DNA of 59,222 nt from Hydrogenophaga sp. A37 (GCF_002001205.1 NZ_MUNZ01000061.1:1-59222); one strand, 5' to 3'. Shown: positions 1-8,450, counted from the first letter of the stretch. Program-made: numbers and translations. The notes: generated by a model not told the origin, from the letters alone.

Positions 1-2
1 AG

Positions 3-1247
3 CTGATCCAGCTGCGCTGGCTGGCCCTGTTCGGCCAGATCGCGACCGTCGAAGTCGCCTTCCACGGCATGGACATCCCCATCCCGCTGCAGCCCATGCT
101 CTGGGTGCTCGCGGGGCTGGCGGCGTTCAACCTGCTGTCGCAGCTGCGTTGCCGCAACCAGCGGCCCGTGACCAGCGTCGAGCTGCTGCTCACCCTGCTG
201 GTCGACGTGGGCGCGCTGACCGCTTTGCTCTACCTCAGCGGCGGCGCCACCAACCCCTTCGTGTTCCTGTTCCTGCTGCAGGTCATCCTCGGGGCGGTGC
301 TCCTGCCGGTCTGGGCCACCTGGGTGATGGTGGGCGTGACCACGCTGTGTTTTGCCGGGCTGGCGCTGCTGGCCCTGCCGCTGCCCCTGCCGCTCGACCA
401 CGACCGGGGCCTGGCCAGTCCCTACACCCAGGGCATGCTGATCTGTTTCGTCCTCAACGCCGTGCTGCTGGTGGTCTTCGTCACCCGCATCGCGGGCAAC
501 CTGCGCGAGCGCGACACGCGGCTGGCCCTGCTCAGGCAGCGCGCGGCCGAAGAAGACCACGTGGTGCGCATGGGGCTGCTGGCCTCGGGCGCGGCCCATG
601 AGCTGGGCACGCCGCTGTCGACGCTGGCCGTCATCCTGGGCGACTGGCAGCACCTGCCGCACTTCAGCTCCGAGCCCGAGCTGGCCAACGACGTGGCCGA
701 GATGCAGGCCCAGGTGGCGCGTTGCAAGTCCATCGTCAGCGGCATCCTGCTGTCGGCCGGCGAAGCGCGCGGGGAGTCGTCCGGCGAAACCACGGTCTGT
801 GCTTTTCTGGACCAGGTCGTGCAGGCCTGGCGCGAGCGCCGGCCCGGCGCGAACCTGCAGTACCACAACGGCTTCGGGCGCGACCTCCCCATGGTGGCCG
901 ACTCCGCGATCCAGCAGATGATCGGCAACGTGCTGGACAACGCACACGAGGCCTCGCCGGGCGCGGTGTGGTTCGAGGCCCGCCGTGAAAACGGCTTGCT
1001 GACGCTGACGGTCTGGGACCAGGGCCCGGGGTTCGCGCCCCACCTGCTGCCCCAGATCGGCAAGCCCTACCAGTCGAGCAAGGGGCACCCCGGTGGTGGA
1101 CTGGGGCTGTTCCTGGTGTTCAACGTCGCCCGCACACTGGGGGGCGCCGTGGCGGTGCGCAACCTCGACGAGGGCGGCGCCCAGGTGCGCATCACCCTGC
1201 CGCTGCTGGCCATCACCCTGCCCGAGGACGAGCCCCATGGCACCTGA
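3..1247 (+). CDS. regB: RegB/PrrB/ActS-family redox sensor histidine kinase (5' end cut by window edge)
   Basis: Membrane sensor kinase that phosphorylates RegA according to quinone-pool redox state. The reading frame is open to the first bases of the window, and the residues before the first ATG (69) match the family's LRW...GQ start region, so the gene begins upstream. Visible are several membrane helices, the GGATNPF heptad that in RegB forms the quinone site, the H-box around GAAHELGTPLST (His codon at 597-599), and a cysteine in QVARCKSI at the position of the redox-active cysteine of RegB. The N box (NVLDNAHEASP) and G boxes (DQGPGF, GGLGLFLVFN) of the ATPase domain follow. The last 11 bases overlap regA, implying translational coupling. 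Family assignment is firm; the regulon here is unknown, although RegBA controls terminal oxidases elsewhere and a caa3 cluster lies 7 kb away. Confidence 0.95.
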   Translation: MIQLRWLALFGQIATVEVAFHGMDIPIPLQPMLWVLAGLAAFNLLSQLRCRNQRPVTSVELLLTLLVDVGALTALLYLSGGATNPFVFLFLLQVILGAVLLPVWATWVMVGVTTLCFAGLALLALPLPLPLDHDRGLASPYTQGMLICFVLNAVLLVVFVTRIAGNLRERDTRLALLRQRAAEEDHVVRMGLLASGAAHELGTPLSTLAVILGDWQHLPHFSSEPELANDVAEMQAQVARCKSIVSGILLSAGEARGESSGETTVCAFLDQVVQAWRERRPGANLQYHNGFGRDLPMVADSAIQQMIGNVLDNAHEASPGAVWFEARRENGLLTLTVWDQGPGFAPHLLPQIGKPYQSSKGHPGGGLGLFLVFNVARTLGGAVAVRNLDEGGAQVRITLPLLAITLPEDEPHGT

Positions 1248-1788
1248 AGACACCCCGCCCAGTGAGCGCCTGCTGATCGTCGAAGACGACGCGGCCTTCG
1301 CGCGCACGCTGGCGCGCTCCTTCGAGCGCCGCGACCACGAGGTGCGGGTGGCCGCGAGCCACGAACAGTTGCTGGAGCAACTGCGCAGCTTCGCGCCGAC
1401 CCGGGCGGTGGTGGACCTGAAGCTGCAGGGCGAGGCCTCGGGCCTGGCCTGTGTGCGCACCCTGTTCGCGCACGACAGCAGCATGCTGATCGTGGTGCTG
1501 ACCGGTTTCGCCAGCATCGCCACCGCCGTGGAGGCGATCAAGCTCGGCGCCTGCCACTACCTGGCCAAGCCGTCCAACACCGACGACATCGAGGCCGCGT
1601 TCGGGCGGGCCGGAGGCACGACCGAGGTGGCGCTGACCAACCGCCCCAGCTCGATCAAGACGCTGGAGTGGGAGCGCATCCACCAGGTGCTGGCCGAGAC
1701 CGGTTTCAACATCTCGGAAACCGCCCGGCGCCTGGGCATGCACCGCCGCACCCTGGCCCGCAAGCTCGACAAGCAGCAGGTCAAGTAG
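1237..1788 (+). CDS. regA: RegA/PrrA/ActR-family response regulator
   Basis: DNA-binding response regulator partner of RegB. The 183-residue protein has an acidic pocket (LIVEDD), a phospho-acceptor Asp in VVDLKLQG, the conserved Thr/Lys region (LTGFAS, YLAKPS), and a short Fis-type helix-turn-helix (NISETARRLGMHRRTLARKL) that is nearly invariant in RegA proteins. The length is typical of RegA. The ATG at 1237 lies inside the end of regB, giving an 11-base overlap. A longer in-frame opening upstream is only a shadow of regB. Confidence 0.95.
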   Translation: MAPEDTPPSERLLIVEDDAAFARTLARSFERRDHEVRVAASHEQLLEQLRSFAPTRAVVDLKLQGEASGLACVRTLFAHDSSMLIVVLTGFASIATAVEAIKLGACHYLAKPSNTDDIEAAFGRAGGTTEVALTNRPSSIKTLEWERIHQVLAETGFNISETARRLGMHRRTLARKLDKQQVK

Positions 1789-1799
1789 GGCGAGTTCTG

Positions 1800-1932
1800 C
1801 ATGGCGCCGGAGCACCGCCTGGACCCATGAAGCGGTGCAGCCCAGCACCCCAGGGCACCGCCGGTCTGGCTTCGCCAGACGGCCAGTGCCGCCCCCTGGG
1901 GGGTAGCGCGAAGCGCTGCGGGGGGAGCACTT
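1800..1932. repeat. GC-rich intergenic repeat with hairpins
   Basis: Contains the module ccagacggccagtgccgccc followed by a G run and agcgcgaagcgct, with a strong stem gtctggc-ttc-gccagac at about 1864-1880. A close relative lies at 40135-40250 and a partial one at 33105-33180. It sits between the convergent regA and the lipoprotein gene and may act as a bidirectional terminator. Such modules are common between genes in Comamonadaceae. Confidence 0.7.
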
Positions 1933-1942
1933 TCACTGGGGA

Positions 1943-2557
1943 TCATTTCAACTTTTGGATCTCTTCGGGTGTGCCGTTCCAGATCTCGAAAAAGCCTTCG
2001 CTCTGTTTGACCTGCATCCAGGTGGACCACTTCGTGTGGGCCAGTGCCGGGTCGGCCACGGCGAGGTCGTTTTGTTCGACGCCGAGTGCGAGCGTGCCAC
2101 CGCGCTGGTAGCCCGGTTGGGCCTGGGCGCGACGCACCATGTTCTGGACGCGCTGCAGCTCGGCCTGGGTGGCGGGCGGCAGGCTGTAGACCAGCCAGCG
2201 GCGGCCAGGGCCGGGGGCGTCGAGGCCGAGCGTGGCGCCGCCGGTGCTGCTCATGGCCAGCGGCAGTTTTTTGTCCACCGGCTCAAAGGCCCCCGCCACC
2301 TTGGGCGTCAGCTTGAGCTGCAGATAGGGCACCGCAGCGGCCGGCGGCGTGAGGCGCGCGTCCACCTGCAGCGCCACCATGAAATGCGCCGGGTTGGCGT
2401 CGAGCATCTGGCCCGAGAGCTGGGCCAGGCGCGGCAGCGAGCGCAGCGGAATGCCGCTGCACGCGGCGAGGGCCGCGCCGGCCGCGAGCACCAGGCTGCG
2501 GCGGGTGAGGGAAGGCAAAGTTGAAGGCGAAATGGAGGGTGAAGGTGTGTGTGACAT
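1943..2557 (-). CDS. Hypothetical exported lipoprotein with twin-arginine-like N-terminus
   Basis: 204 residues from the ATG at 2557. The N-terminus is Ser/Pro-rich, followed by TRRSLVLAAGAALAAC, a hydrophobic signal ending in a lipobox (LAAC), so a lipid-anchored protein is likely. The mature part has no motif I recognise. It ends in a highly charged stretch (NGTPEEIQKLK). A start at 2602 in the same frame was rejected because it lies inside the promoter region. The gene is divergent from the DUF2975 gene and has a near-consensus sigma-70 promoter upstream (minus-strand -35 at 2616-2611, -10 at 2593-2588). Function unknown. Confidence 0.7.
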   Translation of the reverse strand: MSHTPSPSISPSTLPSLTRRSLVLAAGAALAACSGIPLRSLPRLAQLSGQMLDANPAHFMVALQVDARLTPPAAAVPYLQLKLTPKVAGAFEPVDKKLPLAMSSTGGATLGLDAPGPGRRWLVYSLPPATQAELQRVQNMVRRAQAQPGYQRGGTLALGVEQNDLAVADPALAHTKWSTWMQVKQSEGFFEIWNGTPEEIQKLK

Positions 2558-2578
2558 GGTGGGTGTAGCGCGGTTGAT

Positions 2579-2616
2579 TTGACAAAAATTATCATAAAAC
2601 AATAAAATATTGTCAA
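2579..2616. promoter_or_regulatory. Interleaved divergent sigma-70 promoters around a palindrome
   Basis: An AT-rich island in GC-rich DNA. Plus strand: TTGACA at 2579-2584 and TAAAAT at 2603-2608 (18-base spacer). Minus strand: TTGACA at 2616-2611 and GATAAT at 2593-2588 (17-base spacer). The two promoters overlap, so polymerase can probably occupy only one at a time. A perfect palindrome ACAATA-AAA-TATTGT (2599-2613) lies within both and is a natural operator for the small HTH protein encoded at 3231. Confidence 0.75.
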
Positions 2617-2667
2617 TCTACAATCATGAAACGCCAGCCGAAAGGTGTGGCGACTGGAGAAAACGCG

Positions 2668-3231
2668 ATGACCTCAAATACCCGCCCCCACACGGTTCCC
2701 TCACTGCAATCCGTGCGCCGCATCAGCCGCTGGATGGTCGCGGCTTGCTGGTTGATCTTGCTGCTCTTGCCCCTGGCGCTGGTGGGTTACTGGGCCACGG
2801 CGAGCGACGCCGTGCTGGCCGGCCACGCCAACCTGTCGGCCAGCGCCATTCAGGGGCCGCTGCTGCCCTGGCAGCGGCTGGCCGCGGGTGCGGTGATGGC
2901 GGTGCCCCTGGTGCTGCTGCTCATGGGCGTGTGGCAGGCGCGGCGCTGCTTCGAGATGTTTGCCCAGGGGCAGGTGTTCACCGCGCAGGCCACCCACCTG
3001 CTGCGGCGTTTTGCGGGCTGGGTGGCGTGGGCGGCGCTGGCCGCGCTGCTGGCGAGCTCGGTCACCTCGGTGCTGCTGACCCTGCACCACCCGTCCGGCA
3101 TGCGTCAGTTGGCGATCGGCGTCGGTTCCAACCACGTGTTCACGCTGTTCTTCGCCGGGCTGGTCTGGCTCATGGCCGCGGTGATCGGGCAGGGTCAGGC
3201 CATGGCCGAAGAAAACGAGGGCTTCGTCTGA
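2668..3231 (+). CDS. DUF2975-family integral membrane protein
   Basis: 187 residues with four predicted membrane helices, the first starting soon after an RRISRWM stretch. The arrangement and the downstream HTH partner match the DUF2975 membrane family, which is regularly encoded with a small Cro/CI-type regulator. The start at 2668 was chosen because GGAG (2656-2659) lies 8 bases upstream; in-frame ATG 2626 has no such site. The stop codon overlaps the start of the next gene (ATGA, 3229-3233). Role unknown; in such pairs the membrane protein may control the regulator. Confidence 0.8.
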   Translation: MTSNTRPHTVPSLQSVRRISRWMVAACWLILLLLPLALVGYWATASDAVLAGHANLSASAIQGPLLPWQRLAAGAVMAVPLVLLLMGVWQARRCFEMFAQGQVFTAQATHLLRRFAGWVAWAALAALLASSVTSVLLTLHHPSGMRQLAIGVGSNHVFTLFFAGLVWLMAAVIGQGQAMAEENEGFV

Positions 3232-3458
3232 TGCCCATCGTCGTGCAGCTGGACGTGATGCTGGCGCGGCGCAAGGTCAAGTCGCGCGACCTGGCCGAGT
3301 TCGTCGGCATCACCGAGGCCAACATGTCCTTGCTCAAGCAGGGCAAGGTCAAGGGCGTGCGTTTCGAGACGCTGGAAAAGATCTGCGAGTACCTGCAGTG
3401 CCAGCCGGGGGACTTGCTGGTGTTCGTACCTGCCGTTGAACCGCCGGTGGTGCCTTGA
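3231..3458 (+). CDS. Small Cro/CI (XRE)-type helix-turn-helix regulator
   Basis: 75 residues, almost entirely one HTH domain: a first helix (LDVMLARRKVKSRDLAEFVG), a recognition helix region (ITEANMSLLKQGKVKGV), and the C-terminal LEKICEYLQCQPGDLL typical of YozG-like regulators that accompany DUF2975 proteins. It is translationally coupled to the preceding membrane gene. It probably autoregulates through the palindrome at 2599-2613; that link is inference. Confidence 0.9.
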   Translation: MPIVVQLDVMLARRKVKSRDLAEFVGITEANMSLLKQGKVKGVRFETLEKICEYLQCQPGDLLVFVPAVEPPVVP

Positions 3459-4051
3459 GTGGGGCGTTTCGTTGCTTGCTCCTCGCGTGCCAAGGCCTGT
3501 GCGCTCAGGCCGCAGCGCTTGAGTGAGGCGGTCGGCGCGGTGCGCCGACTGCCCTGCGATGCTCGCGGCCGTGGCCCCGTCGCCAAACTCGCTGCGTTCG
3601 CTTCGCTCTCTCCGCTCAGACATGGCGACGAGTCAGATGACGAGGCGCGCTGCGCGCGCGGCCACGGCCCCTGCGCTTCTCGGCGCCTCACATGGCGCGC
3701 TGCGGCCTGAGCGCACACGCCTTGGCTGAAAAGGGGTTGGCACACCACCGTTGGAATATCCAAACGCTTGTTGCTGCGGCAGGCGCTGTGCGGTGGGGGC
3801 GACTTTCCGGGGTGGCTGTGTCCGCCCGTGTGGGGCCGGGCGCGCAAGTGCGCGCTTCGTCAACTGACTCGCGGCCACTGTCTGAACGGAGAGAGCGAAG
3901 CGAACGAAGAGAGTTTGGCCGCGCCGGCCCCACACGGGCGGACACAGCGAAGTCGGCGCAGCCGACCACCCCGGATGAGCCCCCGCCGCACAGCGCCTGC
4001 CGCAGCCGCAAGGAGCCGGATCTGCAAGGAGAAGTTGAGAGGCGAAACGCC
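3459..4051. repeat. Gene-free stretch made of nested long inverted repeats
   Basis: No credible gene. Two inverted-repeat pairs are visible. IR1: a 29-base arm at 3490-3518 and its reverse complement at 3697-3725, with one mismatch. IR2: an imperfect arm at 3773-3844 matched by 3921-4006, including the block gtgtccgcccgtgtggggcc. The centre of IR2 (about 3870-3920, gagagcgaagcgaacgaag) is an inverted copy of 3585-3635, inside IR1. Short open frames here are by-products of the repeats. The region separates the HTH gene from the convergent outer-membrane protein gene. Confidence 0.8.
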
Positions 4052-4597
4052 TCAGAAACGCAGACCCAGGTTCAGCGAATAGCCCTTCACACTGGCGCCG
4101 CCGCTGTCGAGGTAGTTCATGTGGTCCGCGCTCAGCGAGAGGTGGTCGGTGGGCATGAGGCGCAGCCCGAAGCCGTAAGACAGCTTCTTGTCCTCGCCCG
4201 AGCCCAGCCCCTGGAACGTCACCTTGGTGCGCGCCATGCCGACGCGGCCAAACAGCTCCACCGGGCCCAGGCCGAACTTCGGCGTCAGGTACACGCCATA
4301 CAGCTGGTTCACCTTGGCCGTGGTGCTGATGCCGCTGGAGCCGCTGTTCTTCACGCTGCTGCTCCGGGCGTTGAGGCCGCCGATGGCTTCAATCGCGAAG
4401 CTGTCAATGAGTTGAAAGCCCACCAGGCCACGCAACATCACCGGCTCGGCGGTGGCGCGCAGGCCGATCACCGGCACCGACAGGCCGAGCGACAGCGGCG
4501 AATAGCCGATCTCGCCGTAGACGCTCTGGGCGTGCGCCCACTGTGCGCTGCCGCTCGCGGCCAGCAGGGCCGCCATCACCAGGTGTTTTTTGTTCAT
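4052..4597 (-). CDS. Outer-membrane beta-barrel protein, small OmpA/OmpW-like
   Basis: 181 residues. A signal peptide (MNKKHLVMAALLAASG, cleavage after AHA) precedes alternating amphipathic strands with aromatic girdles (YGEIGYSPL, LYGVYLTPKFGL, YGFGLRLMPTD, LSLSADHMNYLDS) and a terminal strand ending in Phe (LNLGLRF), the signal for insertion by the BAM complex. The ATG at 4597 has GGAG nearby. The frame runs on far upstream, but that part is antisense to the kinase gene and was excluded. Ligand unknown. Confidence 0.85.
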   Translation of the reverse strand: MNKKHLVMAALLAASGSAQWAHAQSVYGEIGYSPLSLGLSVPVIGLRATAEPVMLRGLVGFQLIDSFAIEAIGGLNARSSSVKNSGSSGISTTAKVNQLYGVYLTPKFGLGPVELFGRVGMARTKVTFQGLGSGEDKKLSYGFGLRLMPTDHLSLSADHMNYLDSGGASVKGYSLNLGLRF

Positions 4598-4745
4598 GTT
4601 CGCTCCGCTGAAAATAGGGTTGACCGATTCTAGAAGCTGGCCCCCGCCTGATGTGGTGCCGGCGGCGGCTGGTGCTCTGGCTTCGATAATCGGTCTTTCC
4701 CAGGCGCCACGCCGCCGATGCCACCTCAATCCCCCTGGTCTTTGC

Positions 4746-6056
4746 ATGCACACCCTTGAACAACTGCGCAGCGGCGCGCTCGCCGGCACCCGATGGCTCG
4801 ACCTGAGCGCCGGCCTGACCGAGCTGCCGAACGAGGTGTTCGCACTGGCCGACACGCTGGAGGTGCTGAACCTCAGCGGCAACCGATTGACATCGCTGCC
4901 GCACGACCTGTCGCGCCTGCACCACTTGAAGATCGTCTTCTGCTCCGACAACCCGTTCACCGAACTGCCCGAGGTGCTGGGCGACTGCCCCGCTTTGCAA
5001 GTGGTGGGCTTCAAGGCCTGTGACATCCACCGCGTGTCCGGTGCCGCGCTGCCGCCGGCCCTGCGCTGGCTGATCCTGACCGACAACGCCATCGAGCACC
5101 TGCCCGACGCGCTGGGCGAGCGCCCGCTGATGCAAAAGCTCATGCTCGCGGGCAACCGCCTGAGCGCGCTGCCCGAGGGCCTGGCCCACGCCGGGCGCCT
5201 GGAGCTGCTGCGGCTCTCGGCCAACCGCTTCGAGCAGTTGCCCGCTTGGTTGACCGCGCTGCCTCGCCTGTCATGGCTGGCGCTCTCGGGCAACCCGCTG
5301 GGCTGGACCGTGCCCGCGCCAACACCCCTCCCTACGGTGCCGTGGGCCGATCTGCAGATTGGCGAGGCGCTGGGCGAAGGTGCGTCCGGCCGCATCTCGC
5401 GGGTGACGTTGGCGGGCCACGGGCAGGGGCTCGCGCTCAAGCTGTTCAAAGGCGCGGTCACCAGCGACGGTCTGCCCGAGCACGAGCTGGCGGGCAGCCT
5501 CGTGGCCGGCCAGCACCGGGCGCTCTGCACGCCGGTGGCCGAGCTGTCGGCGCACCCACAGGGCACGCCGGGCCTGCTGTTGCCGCTGATCCCGCCGGGG
5601 CATGTGCACCTGGCCGGGCCGCCCAGCATGGCCAGTTGCACGCGCGACGTGTACGCCGAGGGCTGGCGCATTGGCGCGGCGCAGGCGCTGCGCCTGGCCC
5701 GCACGGTGGCCGGCGCCGTGGCCCACCTGCACCTGCAAGGCGTGATGCACGGCGACCTGTACGCGCACAACATCCTGTGGGACCCACAGAGTGGTGATGC
5801 GATGCTGAGTGATTTCGGCGCGGCGACGCTGTTGCCCACCGACCGGCCAGCGCAGCGGCTGGCACTGCTGGCGCTGGAGGTGCGGGCTTTCGGTTGTCTG
5901 CTCGAAGAGCTGGTGGCGCATGCGCAGCGTGTGGCGGACGAGGCACCGGCCTGGGTCGTTCTGGAGGAGTTGGCGCGCGCCTGCCTGCAGACCGACCCGG
6001 CGCTGCGGCCCACCCTGGACGACGCGGTCCTGGCGCTGGAGCGGGTGGCCGCCTGA
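4746..6056 (+). CDS. Leucine-rich-repeat protein fused to a eukaryotic-type protein kinase domain
   Basis: 436 residues. Residues about 15-190 carry seven or eight LRR units (LEVLNLSGNRLTSLP, LQKLMLAGNRLSALP-like). From about residue 205 comes a protein kinase fold: a glycine loop (LGEGASGRISRV), an ATP lysine in LALKLFK (near 231), a catalytic loop HGDLYAHNIL (near 335) and DFG (near 356). The catalytic loop has HGD instead of HRD but keeps Asp and Asn. No membrane segment or signal peptide, so cytoplasmic. The activation-segment end is short and no clear APE motif is seen. It diverges from the outer-membrane protein gene. LRR-kinase fusions of this type occur in scattered proteobacteria; substrates are unknown. 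Confidence 0.9.
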   Translation: MHTLEQLRSGALAGTRWLDLSAGLTELPNEVFALADTLEVLNLSGNRLTSLPHDLSRLHHLKIVFCSDNPFTELPEVLGDCPALQVVGFKACDIHRVSGAALPPALRWLILTDNAIEHLPDALGERPLMQKLMLAGNRLSALPEGLAHAGRLELLRLSANRFEQLPAWLTALPRLSWLALSGNPLGWTVPAPTPLPTVPWADLQIGEALGEGASGRISRVTLAGHGQGLALKLFKGAVTSDGLPEHELAGSLVAGQHRALCTPVAELSAHPQGTPGLLLPLIPPGHVHLAGPPSMASCTRDVYAEGWRIGAAQALRLARTVAGAVAHLHLQGVMHGDLYAHNILWDPQSGDAMLSDFGAATLLPTDRPAQRLALLALEVRAFGCLLEELVAHAQRVADEAPAWVVLEELARACLQTDPALRPTLDDAVLALERVAA

Positions 6057-6192
6057 GCTGCCCGCGAAGGGGGACGCACCCCAAGGGCACTTGGGCGCGC
6101 CCTGTGCGATGGACAGGCATCGCGCTACAGTCGGCAGCACATCGCGCCAGGCCATCTTCAGGCCTTTTGGCGCGCCATCAAAAGGGGTTGAC

Positions 6193-6789
6193 ATGGTGTG
6201 GCTGGTTCTGGGTCTGGTGCTGTTTCTGGGCGTGCACAGCGTCTCCATCGTGTCGCCGGTGGGGCGCGACCGGCTGGTGGCGAAGATGGGCGAGGGCGGG
6301 TTCAAGGGCCTGTACTCCGTGGCCGCGGCCGTCGGGCTGGTGCTGATCGTCTGGGGCTACAGCCTGGCCCGCGAAAACCCGGTCATGCTCTACAGCCTGC
6401 CCGGTGGCTTCCGTCACCTGGCCGCGTTGCTCCTGCTGCCCGTCTTCGTGCTGCTGCTCGCGGCCTACCTGCCCGGGCGCATCCAGCGCGCGGCCAAACA
6501 CCCCATGCTGCTGGCCGTGAAGCTCTGGGCGCTGGCGCACCTGCTGGCCCAGTCGGTCACCGGCGGCACGCTGGCCGACGTGTTGTTGTTCGGCGGGTTT
6601 CTCGCCTGGGCCGTGGCCGACCGCATTTCGCTCAAGCGCCGCGCGCTGGCCGGCCTCACCCGCGCGGCACCTGCACTGCCCGGCAGCGGCGCCAACGACG
6701 CCATCGCCGTGATCGGTGGCCTGGCGCTCTACGGTCTCACGGTGATGTGGGCCCATGCAGCGCTGTTTGGCGTTCGTCCCTTCGGCTGA
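6193..6789 (+). CDS. nnrU: NnrU-family membrane protein
   Basis: 198 residues, six hydrophobic helices, with an early His in LFLGVHSVSIV and family-typical segments (GRDRLVAKMGEGGFKGLYS, KHPMLLAVKLWALAHLLA). NnrU proteins are linked to nitrite and nitric oxide metabolism in denitrifiers and share the fold of isoprenylcysteine methyltransferase-like membrane proteins. The start at 6193 has AAAGGGG upstream; a longer frame from 5809 overlaps the kinase gene and is not used. No denitrification genes are visible nearby, so the role here is open. Confidence 0.9.
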   Translation: MVWLVLGLVLFLGVHSVSIVSPVGRDRLVAKMGEGGFKGLYSVAAAVGLVLIVWGYSLARENPVMLYSLPGGFRHLAALLLLPVFVLLLAAYLPGRIQRAAKHPMLLAVKLWALAHLLAQSVTGGTLADVLLFGGFLAWAVADRISLKRRALAGLTRAAPALPGSGANDAIAVIGGLALYGLTVMWAHAALFGVRPFG

Positions 6790-6861
6790 CCCTGGGAAGG
6801 CCGGGAACCATGGGGCTCGCAAGGGCTCCCACCGCGATCACTTGAAACTCAGGAGAACCCC

Positions 6862-7962
6862 ATGACCCGTGCGTCCCTCATGGCCATCCCGCTGGCGCTG
6901 TTGTTTGCGACGGGCGCTAACGCCGCCAGCTTGCGCACCGAGGTGGTGGCCAGCGGCCTGCAAAACCCCTGGGGTCTGGCCTTCATCGACGGCGGTCGCA
7001 TGCTGGTCACCGAGCGGCCGGGGCGCATGCGCGTGGTCGCTGCCGACGGCACGCTGGGTGCCCCGCTCACGGGCGTGCCCAAGGTCGAGGCCCAGGGGCA
7101 GGGCGGCTTGCTCGACGTGATCACCGACAGCGGCTTCGCCCGCAACCGCACCATCTACTTCTGTTTCTCCGAGCCCGGCGCGGGCGGCAACTCCACCGCG
7201 CTGGCCTCGGCCCGCCTGTCCGACGACGCCACGGCGCTGGAGGGCGTGAGGGTGGTGTTCAGCCAGAAGCCGAAGTTCGCCAGCAAGGTGCACTTCGGCT
7301 GCCGCATCGTGGAGGGCAAAGACCACACGCTGTTCCTCACGCTGGGCGACCGCTTCGCCCGCAAGGACGACGCGCAAACCCTGGACAACCACCACGGCAA
7401 GGTGGTGCGCCTGCGCAAGGACGGCACGGCGCCGCCCGACAACCCCTTCACCACGCGCCCCGGCGCATTGCCCGAAATCTGGAGCTACGGCCACCGCAAC
7501 CTGCAGGGCGCGGCACTCGGCCCCGACGGCCGCTTCTGGACCAGCGAACACGGCCCGCAGGGCGGCGACGAAATCAACCACCCCGAGGCCGGCAAGAACT
7601 ACGGCTGGCCGGTCATCACCTACGGCGAAAACTACGGCGGCGGCCCCATCGGCCAGGGCATCACCACCCAGGCCGGCATGGAGCAACCGGTGCACTACTG
7701 GGTGCCGTCCATCGCGCCGTCGGGCATGGCCTTCATCACGAGCGAGCGTTACGGCAAGGCCTGGAAGGGCAGCATGCTGGTGGGTTCGCTGAAGTTCCAA
7801 TATGTGGCGCGGCTCACACTCAGCGGCACCAAGGTGGTGAAAGAAGAGAAGCTGTTGCCCGATCTCGGCAGCCGGGTGCGCGACGTGCGCGAAGGCCCCG
7901 ACGGCTTCATCTACCTGCTCACCGACGCACGCAACGGGCAGGTGTTGCGGCTGCTGCCCTGA
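6862..7962 (+). CDS. PQQ-dependent aldose sugar dehydrogenase (YliI/Asd type), periplasmic
   Basis: 366 residues. A signal peptide (cleavage after ANA, about residue 21) precedes a six-bladed beta-propeller of the soluble glucose/sorbosone dehydrogenase family: LQNPWGLAFI, MLVTERPGRMRVV, QGGLLDV, YGHRNLQG, SEHGPQGGDEIN and GKNYGWPVITYG are diagnostic, and HGPQGGDE forms part of the PQQ/Ca site. The length matches the family. AGGAGAA lies just before the ATG. It probably oxidises aldoses in the periplasm; the substrate cannot be read from sequence. No PQQ biosynthesis genes are in view. Confidence 0.9.
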   Translation: MTRASLMAIPLALLFATGANAASLRTEVVASGLQNPWGLAFIDGGRMLVTERPGRMRVVAADGTLGAPLTGVPKVEAQGQGGLLDVITDSGFARNRTIYFCFSEPGAGGNSTALASARLSDDATALEGVRVVFSQKPKFASKVHFGCRIVEGKDHTLFLTLGDRFARKDDAQTLDNHHGKVVRLRKDGTAPPDNPFTTRPGALPEIWSYGHRNLQGAALGPDGRFWTSEHGPQGGDEINHPEAGKNYGWPVITYGENYGGGPIGQGITTQAGMEQPVHYWVPSIAPSGMAFITSERYGKAWKGSMLVGSLKFQYVARLTLSGTKVVKEEKLLPDLGSRVRDVREGPDGFIYLLTDARNGQVLRLLP

Positions 7963-7988
7963 ACCCTTTAACGACCCCGCCTTTCACC

Positions 7989-8450
7989 ATGCTCCGCACC
8001 CTCAAAGACCTGTTCGATAGCTTCACCGCGCCCGCCGAGCAAGCGCCCGCCGCGCGCCAGCACACTGTGCAGCTGGCCACCGCCGTGCTGTTGGTGGAGG
8101 TGATCAAGGCCGACCCTGCCACCGGGCCCGATGAGCAGGCCGCGCTGTTCGCGGCGTTGACCACCAAGTTTGCATTGGCGCCCGACGAACTGGCGCGCCT
8201 GGTGGAACTGGCCGAGGCCACGGCCAAGGGCTTGTACGACTATCACCGCTTCACCAGCACCCTGAATGAACAGTTCAGCCAGGAGCAAAAAATTCAGGTG
8301 GTCGAGGCCATGTGGCAGATCGCCTTTGCCGACGGGCACCTCGACGTGCACGAGAACCACCTCATCAGCAAGGTCGCCGGCCTGCTGCACGTGACGCACG
8401 GTGAATACATCGCGGCCAAGCTGCACGCCAAGGCCGCCGCCGGTCAGTGA
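7989..8450 (+). CDS. TerB-like (tellurite-resistance B domain) protein
   Basis: 153 residues, all-helical, soluble. It has the TerB pattern of two acidic helical repeats: LLVEVIKADPATGPDE and AMWQIAFADGHLDVHENHLI, the latter being the usual A-DG-x-(D/E)-E metal-binding signature. It follows the dehydrogenase gene by 26 bases and could be cotranscribed. It is a different lineage from the TerB-like gene at 48079. Function in metal or envelope stress is inferred from the family only. Confidence 0.85.
   Translation: MLRTLKDLFDSFTAPAEQAPAARQHTVQLATAVLLVEVIKADPATGPDEQAALFAALTTKFALAPDELARLVELAEATAKGLYDYHRFTSTLNEQFSQEQKIQVVEAMWQIAFADGHLDVHENHLISKVAGLLHVTHGEYIAAKLHAKAAAGQ

Noticed and set aside
4598..6079. 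N-terminal extension of the outer-membrane protein frame to 6079
   Set aside because: The extension is antisense to the kinase gene; a signal peptide and ribosome site mark the true start at 4597.
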